Positions 14,300 through 27,347 of a DNA stretch of 64,000 nucleotides are shown here, piece after piece. Below the pieces are notes generated by a model. That model was not told where the DNA came from. It saw only the letters and a list, made by a program, of their open reading frames with translations, and searched no databases. The translations under genes were made by a program, and so were the position numbers. The stretch's first letter is position 1. Every line of letters begins with the position of its first letter. The stretch is taken from NCBI GenBank assembly GCA_963693085.1, contig OY856411.1, forward strand, positions 1,351,865,550 to 1,351,929,549, in the 5' to 3' direction. This DNA is from Alisma plantago-aquatica (lineage: Eukaryota; Streptophyta; Magnoliopsida; Alismatales; Alismataceae).

Positions 14300-14659
14300 T
14301 TGATTTTCAAATTTCACCATGGATTCAAGGTGAAAGGAGGTCAAGAACCTTACCAACAGGTTGGGGGTCGTCCTCCTGCTCCTCCACAGCTCCTTGGTCG
14401 TTTTCCAAGCAAGGTGAAAGAAAAGAATCTGAAAAAGCCTTTGTTTTGGCTTGGAAAGGGTACTTTTATAAGAAAATTGATGAGAGAGAAAATACTTTAT
14501 AAAAGTCTTTTAATTCCAAAATTATTGCGACCAGTTCCCCCTTGGTTTCTTGCATGCAAGGGAATCTCTATCCCCACCGAGATCCCTTCCATTATCCATG
14601 AATTAAGGGAAAAGAAAATAAGCACCTTAATCCATTATAATATCATTATATCTTTTTGA
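14300..14659 (+). CDS. Small plus-strand ORF of TR-GAG LTR, 119 residues, doubtful
   Basis: It begins at a TTG; no ATG start is obvious. It contains FHHGFKVKGGQEPYQQVGGR and PLFWLGKGTFIRKLMREK. Nearly identical copies lie at 16614-16973, 17503-17862 and 24800-25159. A shorter, truncated one starts at 32275. In the diverged LTR near 60680 the first 38 or so codons align without a frameshift before a stop. It is antisense to the element and could simply be conserved leader or U3 DNA. No family was recognised. Confidence 0.2.
   Translation: MIFKFHHGFKVKGGQEPYQQVGGRPPAPPQLLGRFPSKVKEKNLKKPLFWLGKGTFIRKLMREKILYKSLLIPKLLRPVPPWFLACKGISIPTEIPSIIHELREKKISTLIHYNIIISF
14463..14470 (-). promoter_or_regulatory. 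Possible TATA box of TR-GAG LTR (sense, minus strand)
   Basis: The minus strand reads TTCTTATAAAAGTACCC. Equivalent sites are at 16777, 17666, 24963 and 32423. If used, U3 would be about 0.9 kb and the dyad array and minisatellite would lie in the transcribed leader. A donor-like CTGTTG/GTAAGG follows on the minus strand near 14350. This is sequence-only inference. Confidence 0.3.
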
Positions 14660-15354
14660 GTGGAAATTCTTTTCTTTATAATAAGGTGAGTGGAATTTCA
14701 CCTCCTTAAGATATTTTCGGTCCTTTCTAAACTCAAGGACGTTCACACATACATCTGAATCCAACCATTTTAATTTTGGTTGAAGGCCCTTTAATTAATA
14801 CATTCATTTTTGCCCTAAATCGAGTCAGGGTTTCAATTAGGATTAAATCTTGATTATTTTAATGTCAAGATTCTCTCTCCTCCAACTAAATTCAAATGAG
14901 GCGCCCCTTTCATTTTCTTTGCTCTACATGATGCCAAGAATCATTAGGAACCTTATTAAAGTGGTAAATTACATATTTCACCCTAGGTTTTGGGTAAATT
15001 GCACATTACACCAAAATAGAGTTTTAATGCACAAACATTGTTTTATCAGCTCTATCTTGGTGTCCAAACTTGTGGAAACCATACCACTACATCATATTCA
15101 TTCTTATGATGTCTCAACATCAGAGGAACATATTATCATGTAACTTTTGCAATTTAACCCCTTAACTTGGGTAATTTGCACTTTAGTCCAAAATAAGCAA
15201 ACATTGTTTCAACATTGTTCAAACATGACCAAAATAGAAACATAAGTTCCTCATAAGCCCTAATTACTTTTCACAAGATAAGATTAAACATATAATCATC
15301 TTTATTAATAAAAATACCTAAGTTTAAAGCATAACCCAGGTCAGAGATGTTACA

Positions 15355-18300
15355 AATTATCCCCCCCTTATAAGGATTTCGTCCCCGAAATCCAGATAAA
15401 GGAAGACAGATGTATTTTATTCATCATACTATCTAGTCTTCACATATCATCCCGAAACTGTTAGGGTTCATACCCCATCTTTGGATCTTCAAAAACATAT
15501 CCATACTTAACCCTAGACCTCCAAACGGTCTTGGGTGACCCACAAACGGTCTTGATACCGTTTGGGTGATCCCCAAACGGTTTTGAAACCGTTTGGGCTA
15601 ATCAACCCAAAATCTCAAATCAACTCATTGGAATTTCAGCACAAATTTCAATTAGGGTTTGCCCAATTGATTAGCCTTCATCTCATGATTCCTTGGGAAT
15701 TAATCAATAAATTTTGGTGAGTCAATAACCAACATAATTAGGAACAGTAATATCAAATGGTCAACGCTTGTTAAACTCTTTCAAATGGTTTTGAAACCGT
15801 TTTCCCAAAAAGTCCAATTAATCAGATTGAAGATCAGCACTTAATCCAATTAAGGATTACCTAATTGATTAGCCTTCAACTCATGATTCCTTTAGAATTA
15901 ACCCATAAAATTTGGTGGGTTGTCAACCAACATAATTAGTAACAGGAATCTCAAACGGTCAACCCTTGGTCAACCATATCAAACGGTTTTGAAACCGTTT
16001 TCCCAAAAAGTCGAATTAATCAAGCTGAAAAATCAGCACTTAATCCGATTAGGTTACCCTAATTGATTAGCCTTCAACTCACGATTCCTTGGGATTTAAC
16101 CCATAAAATTTGGTGAGTCATTAACCAAAATAATTAGTAACAGTAATCTCAAACATTCAACCCTTGGTCAACTCCACCTAATGGTTTTGAAACCGTTTTC
16201 TTCGAAATGGTTTGCAAACTGTTTGGTCACCAAACGGTTTGGTGAAACCGTTTGGTCCAAACTTTGAAACCGTTTGCCCAAGATATTTGGGGAGGTGTGT
16301 GATTATGATGATGTAATCATATTAAAGCTTCAAACTCACGAGATCTACTGCGATTCCATGGATATTGCATCAATCAACCAAAATTAATTTCAGAAATGTA
16401 GAAATGTTCACCAATTGATAAGGAATTTATTGCAATAGTAAAGTTAGGGTTTCAAGTTATAAAACCCGCCTCCAATTGAGCTCCAAAGCTCCAAGTTCAC
16501 GGAAACAATGGTGTATGAAGATCCCTTCACAATTCCAAGGCTCTTCCTCAAGCTTTGAGTGAAAAGAATTGGTTAGAACTGAAGAGGGGATCAAGTTATG
16601 AAGAATTCATACATTGATTTTCAATTTTCACCATGGATTCAAGGTGAAAGGAGGTCAAGAACCTTACCAACAGGTTGGGGGTCGTCCTCCTGCTCCTCCA
16701 CAGCTCCTTGGTCATTTTCCAAGCAAGGGGAAAGAAAAGAATCTGAAAAAGCCTTTGTTTTGGCTTGGAAAGGGTACTTTTATAAGAAAATTGATGAGAG
16801 AGAAAATACTTTATAAAAGTCTTTTAATTCCAAAATTATTGCGACCAGTTCCCCCTTGGTTTCTTGCATGCAAGGGAATCTCTATCCCCACCGAGCTCCC
16901 TTCCATTATCCATGAATTAAGGGAAAAGAAAATAAGCACCTTAATCCATTATAATATCATTATATCTTTTTGAGTGGAAATTCTTTTCTTTATAAAATTT
17001 GGTGATTCATTAAAAAAAATAATTAGGAACAGTAATATCAAACATTCAACCCTTGGTCAACTCCACCTAATGGTTTTGAAACCGTTTTCTTCCAAATGGT
17101 TTGCAAACTGTTTGGTCACCAAACGGTTTGGTGAAACCGTTTGGTCCAAACTTTGAAACCGTTTGCCCAAGATATTTGGGGAGGTGTGTGATTATGATGA
17201 TGTAATCATCTTAAAGCTTCAAACTCACGAGATCTACTGCGATTCCATGGATATTTCATCAATCAACCAAAATTAATTTCAGAAATGTAGAAATTTTCAC
17301 CAATTGATAAGGAATTGATTGCAATAGTAAAGTTAGGGTTTCAAGTTATAAAACCCGCCTCCAATTGAGCTCCAAAGCTCCAAGTTTACGGAAACAACGG
17401 TGTATGAATATCCCTTCACAATTCCAAGGCTCTTCCTCAATCTTTGAGTGAAAAGAATTGGTTAGAACTGAAGAGGGGATCGAGTTATGAAGAATTCATA
17501 CATTGATTTTCAATTTTCACCATGGATTCAAGGTGAAAGGAGGTCAAGAACCTTACCAACAGGTTGGGGGTCGTCCTCCTGCTCCTCCACAGCTCCTTGG
17601 TCGTTTTCCAAGCAAGGGGAAAGAAAAGAATCTGAAAAAGCCTTTGTTTTGGCTTGGAAAGGGTACTTTTATAAGAAAATTGATGAGAGAGAAAATACTT
17701 TATAAAAGTCTTTTAATTCCAAAATTATTGCGACCAGTTCCCCCTTTGTTTCTTGCATGCAAGGGCATCTCTATCCCCACCGAGCTCCCTTCCATTATCC
17801 ATGAATTAAGGGAAAAGAAAATAAGCACCTTAATCCATTATAATATCATTATATCTTTTTGAGTGGGAATTCTTTTCTTTATAATAAGGTGAGTGGAATT
17901 TCACCTCCTTAAGATATTTTCGGTCCTTTCTAAACTCAAGGACGTTCACACATACATCTGAATCCAACCATTTTAATTTTGGTTGAAGGCCATTTAATTA
18001 ATACATTCATTTTTTCCCTAAATCGAGTTAGGGTTTCAATTAGGATTAAATCTTGATTATTTTCATGTCAAGATTCTCTCTCCTCCAACTAAATTCAAAT
18101 GAGGCGCCCCTTTCATTTTATTTTCTCTACATGATGCCAAGAATCATTAGGAACCTTATTAAAGTGGTAAATTACATATTTCACCCTAGGTTTTGGGTAA
18201 ATTGCACATTACACCAAAATAGGGTTTTAATGCACAAACATTGTTTTATCAGCTCTATCTTGGTGTCCAAACTTGTGGAAACCATACCACTACATCATAT

Positions 18301-18557
18301 TCATTTTTATGATGTCTCAACATCATAGGAACATATTATCATGTAACTTTTGCAAGTTAACCCCTTAACTTGGGTAATTTGCACTTTAGTCCAAAATAAG
18401 CAAACATTGCTTCAACATTGTTCAAACATGACCAAAATAGAAACATAAGTTCCTCATAAGCCCTAATTACTTTTCACAAGATAAAATTATACATATAATC
18501 GTCTTTATTAATCAAAACACCTAAGTTTAAAGCATAACCCAAGTCAGGGATGTTACA
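15355..18557 (-). repeat. Rearranged TR-GAG segment: internal scrap plus duplicated LTR pieces
   Basis: 15355-15450 matches the PPT-side start of the internal region (18558-18653). At about 15450-15460 it jumps back into LTR sequence: 15461-16993 repeats 13147-14679 (offset 2,314). At about 16994 it jumps again: about 16998-18557 repeats about 13795-15354 (offset 3,203) and ends GGGATGTTACA. The LTR 3' portion is thus present three times in a row. It contains ORF copies at 16614 and 17503 and dyad arrays at 15520-16275 and 17065-17165. Confidence 0.85.
15358..15370 (-). other. Polypurine tract next to TR-GAG LTR A
   Basis: The minus strand reads TAAGGGGGGGATAATT directly before the LTR start TGTAACATC. 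The same tract lies at 18561-18573 and 25858-25870. It is the expected plus-strand primer position. Confidence 0.65.
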
Positions 18558-19201
18558 AATTATCCCCCCCTTATAAGGATTTCGTCCCCGAAATCCAGAT
18601 AAAGGAAGACAGATGTATTTTATTCATCATACTATCTAGTCTTCACATATCATTTCCTTATTCATGTTCTTATCTTATGAGGAGTATACTTTTAATTCCT
18701 CATACACACATGCTCATCTGAGGTTATCTCAGATTTCTTTTTCTTATGCTTAGAACAGGACACATTTATCCATTCCATGCTTCTTATTTCATGATACTCA
18801 TTAGATTGTATCATAATGACTGCTTGATCAGGGCAATCAGAAAGATTATAATCTAAGAGTTTCCATACTCACTTTATCATCAATAGTTATATACCTGGCC
18901 AGGGTATATAAATACTGAGATTAAGTAGTATGCACTTTTTATGCTATTATATTCCTTCTTTTTCATATTATCACAAATATAAGATTTAACATCACTGGAT
19001 TTTATGCAGGCATCTCTTCAATACCTCATCTTCTTCTCATAGAGGTAAGAACAACATGAAACATCTATAATGTTTATTATGCAAAATATAAGTCCTCATA
19101 GGACTAATCAAAGAAAGCTCAATCAATTACCTTCCCAATTAACTCAGGAAACCATAAAAAGACATATAAGAATGACATTATTTTGTCTAACCTGTCATGA
19201 T

Positions 19202-19924
19202 TCATGGATTATTCACTGCCTCAGGCTGATTCTGCCTCAGAGGTTGATTCACCATAACATTTCTAGCTGAGCAATCTCTTGCCAGATGTCCAACCTGTCT
19301 ACACAGGTAGCAAATTCTGGGTGCCAGGTATGGTCTAGAGGGTTCTTTACCCTTTCTAGATGACCATTGCCTTGGTGCACTAGGTCATGATTATACTGGT
19401 GGTACCAAAATCTTTCCCTTTTTGGAATTATTAGGCCTCTGTCCATGGATTTGGATAGGCCTTTTCTCAATTCTCTCTTCCTTATTCTTTGTTGGACAAT
19501 TATTTATGATATGTCCAGGCTTTCTACACCTATAGCAAATTTTGCTTTTGGGTTGAAACCTATTCTTTCCTTCACTATTTATTGATTCAACAGGCTGAGG
19601 TTGAGCATAGACTTATTCTGAATCCAGAACTTCATCATTTCCCATTGGTTCCACCTGCTGATGTGGATTACATATCCTGTTGATATCCAAAACATCATCA
19701 TTGGGAGCTGGTAATCTAGGTTGCATTGCTAGTGCTCGATCCACTAAATACATTATGGTTGCCCTAAATTCCCCAACAGTGATTCCTAAGGAAGGATTTC
19801 TTATCAAAGTTGGATTAGCTAGGGGATTCTCAGGAAATTGTCCCTCTCTTGCCTGCTCCCCTGCACCTCTTCTTGGTGCAGCATTGTTGCTTTCTGTAGC
19901 AGACACCTCATGTGACCCAGTCAT
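19202..19924 (-). pseudogene. TR-GAG gag remnant I (short N-terminal part plus two CCHC zinc knuckles)
   Basis: The minus-strand ATG at 19924 opens a 103-residue frame (MTGSHEVSATESNN..., with LGITVGEFRATIMYLVDRALAMQ) ending at a TAA near 19613. The same frame then continues with two zinc knuckles, CYRCRKPGHIINNC and CYLCRQVGHLARDC, interrupted by two further stops and ended by TGA near 19202. The usual central Gag capsid region seems absent, so this is a mini-gag. Each internal stop fits a C-to-T change in CAA or CGA. Gag would package RNA, and this copy needs help in trans for everything else. ORF 19680-20006 on the plus strand is a shadow. Confidence 0.75.
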
Positions 19925-20038
19925 CTTCAAGTTCTTCTTCTCATATATGAGCAGAAGACACTATCAGATACATTGGATGACACTAGAACAGACTCTACTA
20001 CCTTAGTCCTATGTCTTTGTAGACTCAGCGAACCTAGA

Positions 20039-20050
20039 GCTCTGATACCA
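20039..20050 (-). other. Primer-binding site, tRNA-Met type (TR-GAG internal I)
   Basis: The minus strand reads TGGTATCAGAGC, six bases inside the LTR end (GGATGCTACA then ATTTAG). This 12-base match to the initiator tRNA-Met end fixes the orientation of the element. Confidence 0.85.
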
Positions 20051-20829
20051 CTAAATTGTAGCATCCAACTTACAAAACACAAGATTAACCAATGCAGAAG
20101 CGTATCATTTGCGGAGGATTACTGAAAATCACTAAAAATTAAAACTTTTTTCAAAGAGACCCAATCATAGGAAACTCTTATAACAAGAACCATAGTATAA
20201 CAATTACATCCTGGTTCAAAAGTACATAACTTGTTCCATCTCTTCTCGAGGAATTACAACATAAGCTGTCCTATCAACATTATGTACAGACAACATAAAA
20301 CCTCGAGGGATCAAGCCAAAATCTCAAGTCGATGATAAAAGCACTATCTATAAATCCCGAGGACCTGAGAGTACAGAGACGACACACATGACTACTATCT
20401 ATATGACTTGACAGTCAGTGCCTCCACCTGAGATCTCACTACTGTCCAAGCTGTTGCTTTCCTTTTCCTGCAAAAGAGTATCTGCCTCTTTGTCCACATC
20501 CACCTAAAAATGTTGGATCCCACGGGGGTGAGACAATTGTAAATTTCCCCAGCGAGAGATATAACTCTCTGCCAAAACATTATTATTGCAATTAAGGATA
20601 TAAAACTAGGCAGATGATAAGCAGTTTAAAGCATTCTCTTAATAAGGAATAGGAAGAACATGTATATCATTTATCCTCCATATTATACCATCATATCAAA
20701 CTTCTCTTGTGACACTCATTATCTTGATATGTCACCCATGAGACATTCTTGTTTCAACTGTTTGGCCTTAGCCAATCTACTAAACATATTTTGGTTATAA
20801 TGGACATGAGAGTGTACATCATCATGTCT

Positions 20830-22140
20830 TATTCAGGCATTGGTCTATACCAATCCTATATAAGTATTCCAGGCATTGGATTACACCAATCATGTGCAAC
20901 TAGTACAAGCATTAGATTTATATTATTCCTGTGTATCCATTCCAGGTATTGATCTATGTCAATCCTATGCAACAATTCCAGGTATTGATCTATGTCAATC
21001 ATGTACAACTATTACAGGTATTGATCTATGTCAATCCTGTACAACTATTCCAGGTATTGATCTATGTCAATCCTATGCAACTATTCCAGGTATTGATCTA
21101 TGTCAATCTTGTGAAGCTATTTCAGGTATTGGGTTATTACCAATCCTGTGTTATTATTCCAGGTATTGATCTATGTCAATCCTATGCATTCCAGGTATTG
21201 GGAGTTAGCCAATCCTGTGTTATTATTCCAGGTATTGAACTATGTCAATCCTGTGCATTCTAGGTATTGGGAGTTAGCCAATCCTATGTAATTATTCCAG
21301 GTATTCAACTATGTCAATCCTGTGCATTCCAGGTATTGGGAGTTAGCCAATCCTGTGTTATTATTCCAAGTATTGATCTATGTCAATCCTGTGCATTCCA
21401 TGTATTGGGAGTTAGCCAATCCTGTGTTATTATTCCAGGTATTGATCTATGTCAATCCTGTGCATTCCAAGTATTGGGAGTTAGCCAATCCTGTGTTATT
21501 ATTCTAGGTATTGGGATTAAACCAATCATGTGCATTCCAGGTATTGGGAGTTAGCCAATCCTGTGTTATTATTCCAGGTATTGAACTATGTCAATCCTTT
21601 GCATTCCAGGTATTGGGAGTTAGCCAATCCTGTGTTATTATTCCAGGTATTGATCTATGTCAATCCTATGCATTCTAGGTATTGGGAGTTAGCCAATCTT
21701 GTGTTATTATTCCAGGTATTGATCTATGTCAATCCTGTGCATTCCAGGTATTGGGAGTTAGCCAATCCTATGTTATTATTCCAGGTATTGGGATTTAACC
21801 AATCCTGTGCATTCCAGGTATTGGGAGTTAGCCAATCCTATGTTATTATTCCAGGTATTGAACTATGTGAATCCTGTACATTCCAGGTATTGGGAGTTAG
21901 CCAATCCTGTGTTATTTTTCCAGGTATTGGGAGTTAGCTAATCTTGTGTTATTATTACAGGCATTGAGCCTCTACCAGGTATTGGACTCTTCCACACCTG
22001 ATTACACTGCCAGGCATTGGACTTTAACCAATCCTGATTACAGGCATTACACCTCTGCCAGGTATTGGATTTCTCCAAACCTAATTACACAGCCATGCAT
22101 TGGACTCTAACCAATCCTGATTACATGGATCATGGAATAT
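20830..22140. repeat. ATTGG/CCAAT dyad minisatellite in LTR B
   Basis: The 36-bp monomers then 69-bp dimers are as in LTR A. Repeat ORFs at 20876-21937 are by-products. Confidence 0.95.
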
Positions 22141-23274
22141 AAATTTCCTTCGACCCATCATTATTCATCTTGGTGCCTCTTACTATACTACAATTATTCT
22201 CATGGCTCATAAAGCCCATAAATCATCTTGTCACCTCTCATTAGGCAACATCTAATCATATGGCTCACAGGGCCATTCAACATCTTGTCACCTATCACTA
22301 GGCAACATATAATCATATGGCTCACAAGGCCATTCAACATCTTGTCACCTATCACTAGGCAACATCTAATCATTTTATCTCTTGTAATATAATAGTAACA
22401 CCACTATTCCCTTAATAGGGTTAGTGCTTACTATTCACATCACTTTGTGGTTTCTCATGTCCCATTACCCAATATTAGGGTTTCTCATGGAATCAACCTC
22501 AATTAGGGATTCACATGGAGTCAACCTTATTTAGGGTTCACATTGAATCAACCTCAACTATGGATTCACATTTTATTATCTTGGTTTAGAGTCATGACAT
22601 TACCCTGGGTTTGGGTTACATCTGATATTGCTCTAAATTTAGGTTAGGGCTCAACAACCTTCTTGATTAGGGTTTCATGACTCCTTTATTAAGGATCATA
22701 CCCTATCCATCACATGATCAATACTCATGTATGAATTCCTTTTCATTATTCTATCAATTTGATTAGGTTACATCAACCCTTCAATCAAGTACATACAACT
22801 ATGGCTAACATAGTGTATCAAGTCATTGGTCCTATAAGCAATTAGGGATTCATCCTTTAATTGACACTTAAGCACTTAGGTACTATTAGGGTTTCAACCA
22901 TTGTACCTTCATGGATTATCATTACTAATAATTATTGGATCAATAGAACATTCATCATCTTAATTCCCAAAGATTCAATCACATTGGACCTCCATTACCT
23001 AAGGTATCCAATTGAATTACGGTTTTCAATGTTGATTCCTTCATTCATTGAATTCATGGAACCTATCATCAATTGGACCTATACTCATACTTCAATTGAG
23101 TTAAATAGGTCAACCTTAAACTTATTTGACCCTCAATTAACCCTCCATTGGTCATCAATTAGGGTTTGATTCAATTGAATTAGGGTTTGGAATCGATGTT
23201 CCTTCAATACTAATCAATGTAAGACTAGTTACTTTGAAACCATTAAACCATCATCCAAATTGGGTATGACCTGA

Positions 23275-24465
23275 CCCCAAACGGTCTTGAGGTTGTTTGG
23301 ATGACCTCCAAAAGGTCTTGAGACCGTTTTCCCATGTCCACATCATAATACAAGCCAACCAATTAAAGTTTGGATCATTGGATTGATCACCAAATCAACA
23401 TTTGATTGCAAATCAACTTGGTACCTTTAGACCTTCAAACACCTAACCATACTCAACCCTAGACCTCCAAACGGTCTTGGGTGACCACCAAACGGTTTTG
23501 AAACCGTTTGGATGAGACAAACGGTCTTGGGTGACCCCGAAATGGTCTTGAGACCGTTTGGGTGATCCCCAAACAGTTTTGAAACCGTTTGGGCCAATCA
23601 ACCCAAAACATTATCTCAATCACTTGCAAAATCAGTATTTAGCTGATTAGGGTTCATACCCCATCTTTGGATCTTCAAAAACATATCCATACTTAACCCT
23701 AGACCTCCAAACGGTCTTGGGTGACCCACAAACGGTCTTGATACCGTTTGGGTGATCCCCAAATGGTTTTGAAACCGTTTGGGCTAATCAACCCAAAATC
23801 TCAAATCAACTCATTGGAATTTCAGCACAAATTTCAATTAGGGTTTGCCCAATTGATTAGCCTTCATCTCATGATTCCTTGGGAATTAATCAATAAATTT
23901 TGGTGAGTCAATAACCAACATAATTAGGAACAGTAATATCAAATGGTCAACGCTTGTTAAACTCTTTCAAATGGTTTTGAAACCGTTTTCCCAAAAAGTC
24001 CAATTAATCAGATTGAAGATCAGCACTTAATCCAATTAAGGATTACCTAATTGATTAGCCTTCAACTCATGATTCCTTTGAAATTAACCCATAAACTTTG
24101 GTGGGTTGTCAACCAACATAAATAGGAACAGGAATCTCAAACGGTAAACCCTTTGTCAACCATCTCAAACGGTTTTGAAACCGTTTTCCCAAAAAGTCGA
24201 ATTAATCAAGCTGAAAAATCAGCACTTAATCCGATTAGGTTACCCTAATTGATTAGCCTTCAACTCACGATTCCTTGGGATTTAACCCATAAACTTTGGT
24301 GAGTCATTAAAAAAAATAATTAGGAACAGTAATCTCAAACATTCAACCCTTGGTCAACTCCACCTAATGGTTTTGAAACCGTTTTCTTCCAAATGGTTTG
24401 CAAATTGTTTGGTCACCAAACGGTTTGGTGAAACCATTTGGTCCAAACTTTGAAACCGTTTGCCC
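23275..24465. repeat. AACGG/CCGTT dyad array in LTR B
   Basis: It has the same dyads and spacers as 12775-13970. One arm changes without its partner near 23765 (AAATGGTTTTGAAACCGTTT). Confidence 0.95.
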
Positions 24466-26498
24466 AAGATATTTGGGGAGGTGTGTGATTTTGATGATGT
24501 AATCATCTTAAAGCTTCAAACTCACGAGATCTACTGCGATTCCATGGATATTTCATCAATCAACCAAAATTAATTTCAGAAATGTAGAAATTTTCACCAA
24601 TTGATAAGGAATTGATTGCAATAGTAAAGTTAGGGTTTCAAGTTATAAAACCCGCCTCCAATTGAGCTCCAAAGCTCCAAGTTCACGGAAACAATGGTGT
24701 ATGAATATCCCTTCACAATTCCAAGGCTCTTCCTCAATCTTTGAGTGAAAAGAATTGGTTAGAACTGAAGAGGGGATCGAGTTATGAAGAATTCATACAT
24801 TGATTTTCAATTTTCACCATGGATTCAAGGTGAAAGGAGGTCAAGAACCTTACCAACAGGTTGGGGGTCGTCCTCCTGCTCCTCCACAGCTCCTTGGTCG
24901 TTTTCCAAGCAAGGGGAAAGAAAAGAATCTGAAAAAGCCTTTGTTTTGGCTTGGAAAGGGTACTTTTATAAGAAAATTGATGAGAGAGAAAATACTTTAT
25001 AAAAGTCTTTTAATTCCAAAATTATTGCGACCAGTTCCCCCTTTGTTTCTTGCATGCAAGGGCATCTCTATCCCCACCGAGCTCCCTTCCATTATCCATG
25101 AATTAAGGGAAAAGAAAATAAGCACCTTAATCCATTATAATATCATTATATCTTTTTGAGTGGGAATTCTTTTCTTTATAATAAGGTGAGTGGAATTTCA
25201 CCTCCTTAAGATATTTTCGGTCCTTTCTAAACTCAAGGACGTTCACACATACATCTGAATCCAACCATTTTAATTTTGGTTGAAGGCCATTTAATTAATA
25301 CATTCATTTTTTCCCTAAATCGAGTTAGGGTTTCAATTAGGATTAAATCTTGATTATTTTAATGTCAAGATTCTCTCTCCTCCAACTAAATTCAAATGAG
25401 GCGCCCCTTTCATTTTATTTTCTCTACATGATGCCAAGAATCATTAGGAACCTTATGAAAGTGGTAAATTACATATTTCACCCTAGGTTTTGGGTAAATT
25501 GCACATTACACCAAAATAGGGTTTTAATGCACAAACATTGTTTTATCAGCTCTATCTTGGTGTCCAAACTTGTGGAAACCATACCACTACATCATATTCA
25601 TTTTTATGATGTCTCAACATCATAGGAACATATTATCATGTAACTTTTGCAAGTTAACCCCTTAACTTGGGTAATTTGCACTTTAGTCCAAAATAAGCAA
25701 ACATTGCTTCAACATTGTTCAAACATGACCAAAATAGAAACATAAGTTCCTCATAAGCCCTAATTACTTTTCACAAGATAAGATTAAACATATAATCGTC
25801 TTTATTAATCAAAACACCTAAGTTTAAAGCATAACCCAAGTCAGGGATGTTACAAATTATCCCCCCCTTATAAGGATTTCGTCCCCGAAATCCAGATAAA
25901 GGAAGACAGATGTATTTTATTCATCATACTATCTAGTCTTCACATATCATTTCCTTATTCATGTTCTTATCTTATGAGGAGTATACTTTTAATTCCTCAT
26001 ACACACATGCTCATCTGAGGTTATCTCAGATTTCTTTTTCTTATGCTTAGAACAGGACACATTTATCCATTCCATGCTTCTTATTTCATGATACTCATTA
26101 GATTGTATCATAATGACTGCTTGATCAGGGCAATCAGAAAGATTATAATCTAAGAGTTTCCATACTCACTTTATCATCAATAGTTATATACCTGGCCAGG
26201 GTATATAAATACTGAGATTAAGTAGTATGCACTTTTTATGCTATTATATTCCTTCTTTTTCATATTATCACAAATATAAGATTTAACATCACTGGATTTT
26301 ATGCAGGCATCTCTTCAATACCTCATCTTCTTCTCATAGAGGTAAGAACAACATGAAACATCTATAATGTTTATTATGCAAAATATAAGTCCTCATAGGA
26401 CTAATCAAAGAAAGCTCAATCAATTACCTTCCCAATTAACTCAGGAAACCATAAAAAGACATATAAGAATGACATTATTTTGTCTAACCTGTCATGAT

Positions 26499-27221
26499 TC
26501 ATGGATTATTCACTGCCTCAGGCTGATTCTGCCTCAGAGGTTGATTCACCATAACATTTCTAGCTGAGCAATCTCTTGCCAGATGTCCAACCTGTCTACA
26601 CAGGTAGCAAATTCTGGGTGCCAGGTATGGTCTAGAGGGTTCTTTACCCTTTCTAGATGACCATTGCCTTGGTGCACTAGGTCATGATTATACTGGTGGT
26701 ACCAAAATCTTTCCCTTTTTGGAATTATTAGGCCTCTGTCCATGGATTTGGATAGGCCTTTTCTCAATTGTCTCTTCCTTATTCTTTGTTGGACAATTAT
26801 TTATGATATGTCCAGGCTTTCTACACCTATAGCAAATTTTGCTTTTGGGTTGAAACCTATTCTTTCCTTCACTATTTATTGATTCAACAGGCTGAGGTTG
26901 AGCATAGACTTATTCTGAATCCAGAACTTCATCATTTCCCATTGATTCCACCTGCTGATGTGGATTACATATCCTGTTGATATCCAAAACATCATCATTG
27001 GGAGCTGGTAATCTAGGTTGCATTGCTAGTGCTCGATCCACTAAATACATTATGGTTGCCCTAAATTCCCCAACAGTGATTCCTAAGGAAGGATTTCTTA
27101 TCAAAGTTGGATTAGCTAGGGGATTCTCAGGAAATTGTCCCTCTCTTGCCTGCTCCCCTGCACCTCTTCTTGGTGCAGCATTGTTGCTTTCTGTAGCAGA
27201 CACCTCATGTGACCCAGTCAT
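26499..27221 (-). pseudogene. TR-GAG gag remnant II
   Basis: It is the second copy of the mini-gag. The N-terminal frame of 103 residues ends at the same TAA as copy I (near 26910), and the two CCHC knuckles follow with the same internal stops. A few substitutions separate the copies (VEPMGN versus VESMGN; EERIEKR versus EETIEKR). Shared nonsense sites show that the stops are older than the duplication. ORF 26977-27303 on the other strand is a shadow. Confidence 0.75.
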
Positions 27222-27335
27222 CTTCAAGTTCTTCTTCTCATATATGAGAAGAAGACACTATCAGATACATTGGATGACACTAGAACAGACTCTACTACCT
27301 TAGTCCTATGTCTCTGTAGACTCAGCGAACCTAGA

Positions 27336-27347
27336 GCTCCGATACCA
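27336..27347 (-). other. Primer-binding site, tRNA-Met type (TR-GAG internal II)
   Basis: The minus strand reads TGGTATCGGAGC, one base off the copy at 20039-20050. Confidence 0.8.

Larger units (their letters stand above)
9557..15354 (-). repeat. TR-GAG LTR A (5,798 bp)
   Basis: It starts TGTAGCATCC and ends AGATGTTACA on the plus strand. In plus order it has: a stretch shared with all copies (9600-10090); a 36/69-bp minisatellite (10326-11640); an AT-rich stretch with TTAGGG words (11640-12770); an AACGG dyad array (12775-13970); a 119-residue plus-strand ORF (14300-14659); and U3-like sequence up to 15354. No retroviral gene is inside. Confidence 0.85.
18558..20056 (-). mobile_element. 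TR-GAG internal region I (1,499 bp)
   Basis: It lies between the chimeric LTR and LTR B. On the minus strand it runs from the primer-binding site (20039-20050), through a gag remnant (19202-19924), to about 630 bp of AT-rich non-coding DNA and the polypurine tract. Bases 18830-18960 resemble 44285-44415 of element H, so the two families are related. No pol is present. Confidence 0.85.
20057..25854 (-). repeat. TR-GAG LTR B (5,798 bp)
   Basis: It has the same length and order of parts as LTR A: minisatellite 20830-22140, AT-rich stretch, dyad array 23275-24465, ORF copy 24800-25159, TATA-like site at 24963. It is highly similar to LTR A, with scattered single-base differences. Termini are TGTAGCATCC and GGGATGTTACA. 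Confidence 0.85.

Noticed and set aside
19680..20006. 108-residue plus-strand ORF (and 26977-27303)
   Set aside because: It is antisense to the gag remnant, which has the zinc-knuckle frame and the primer site on the minus strand.
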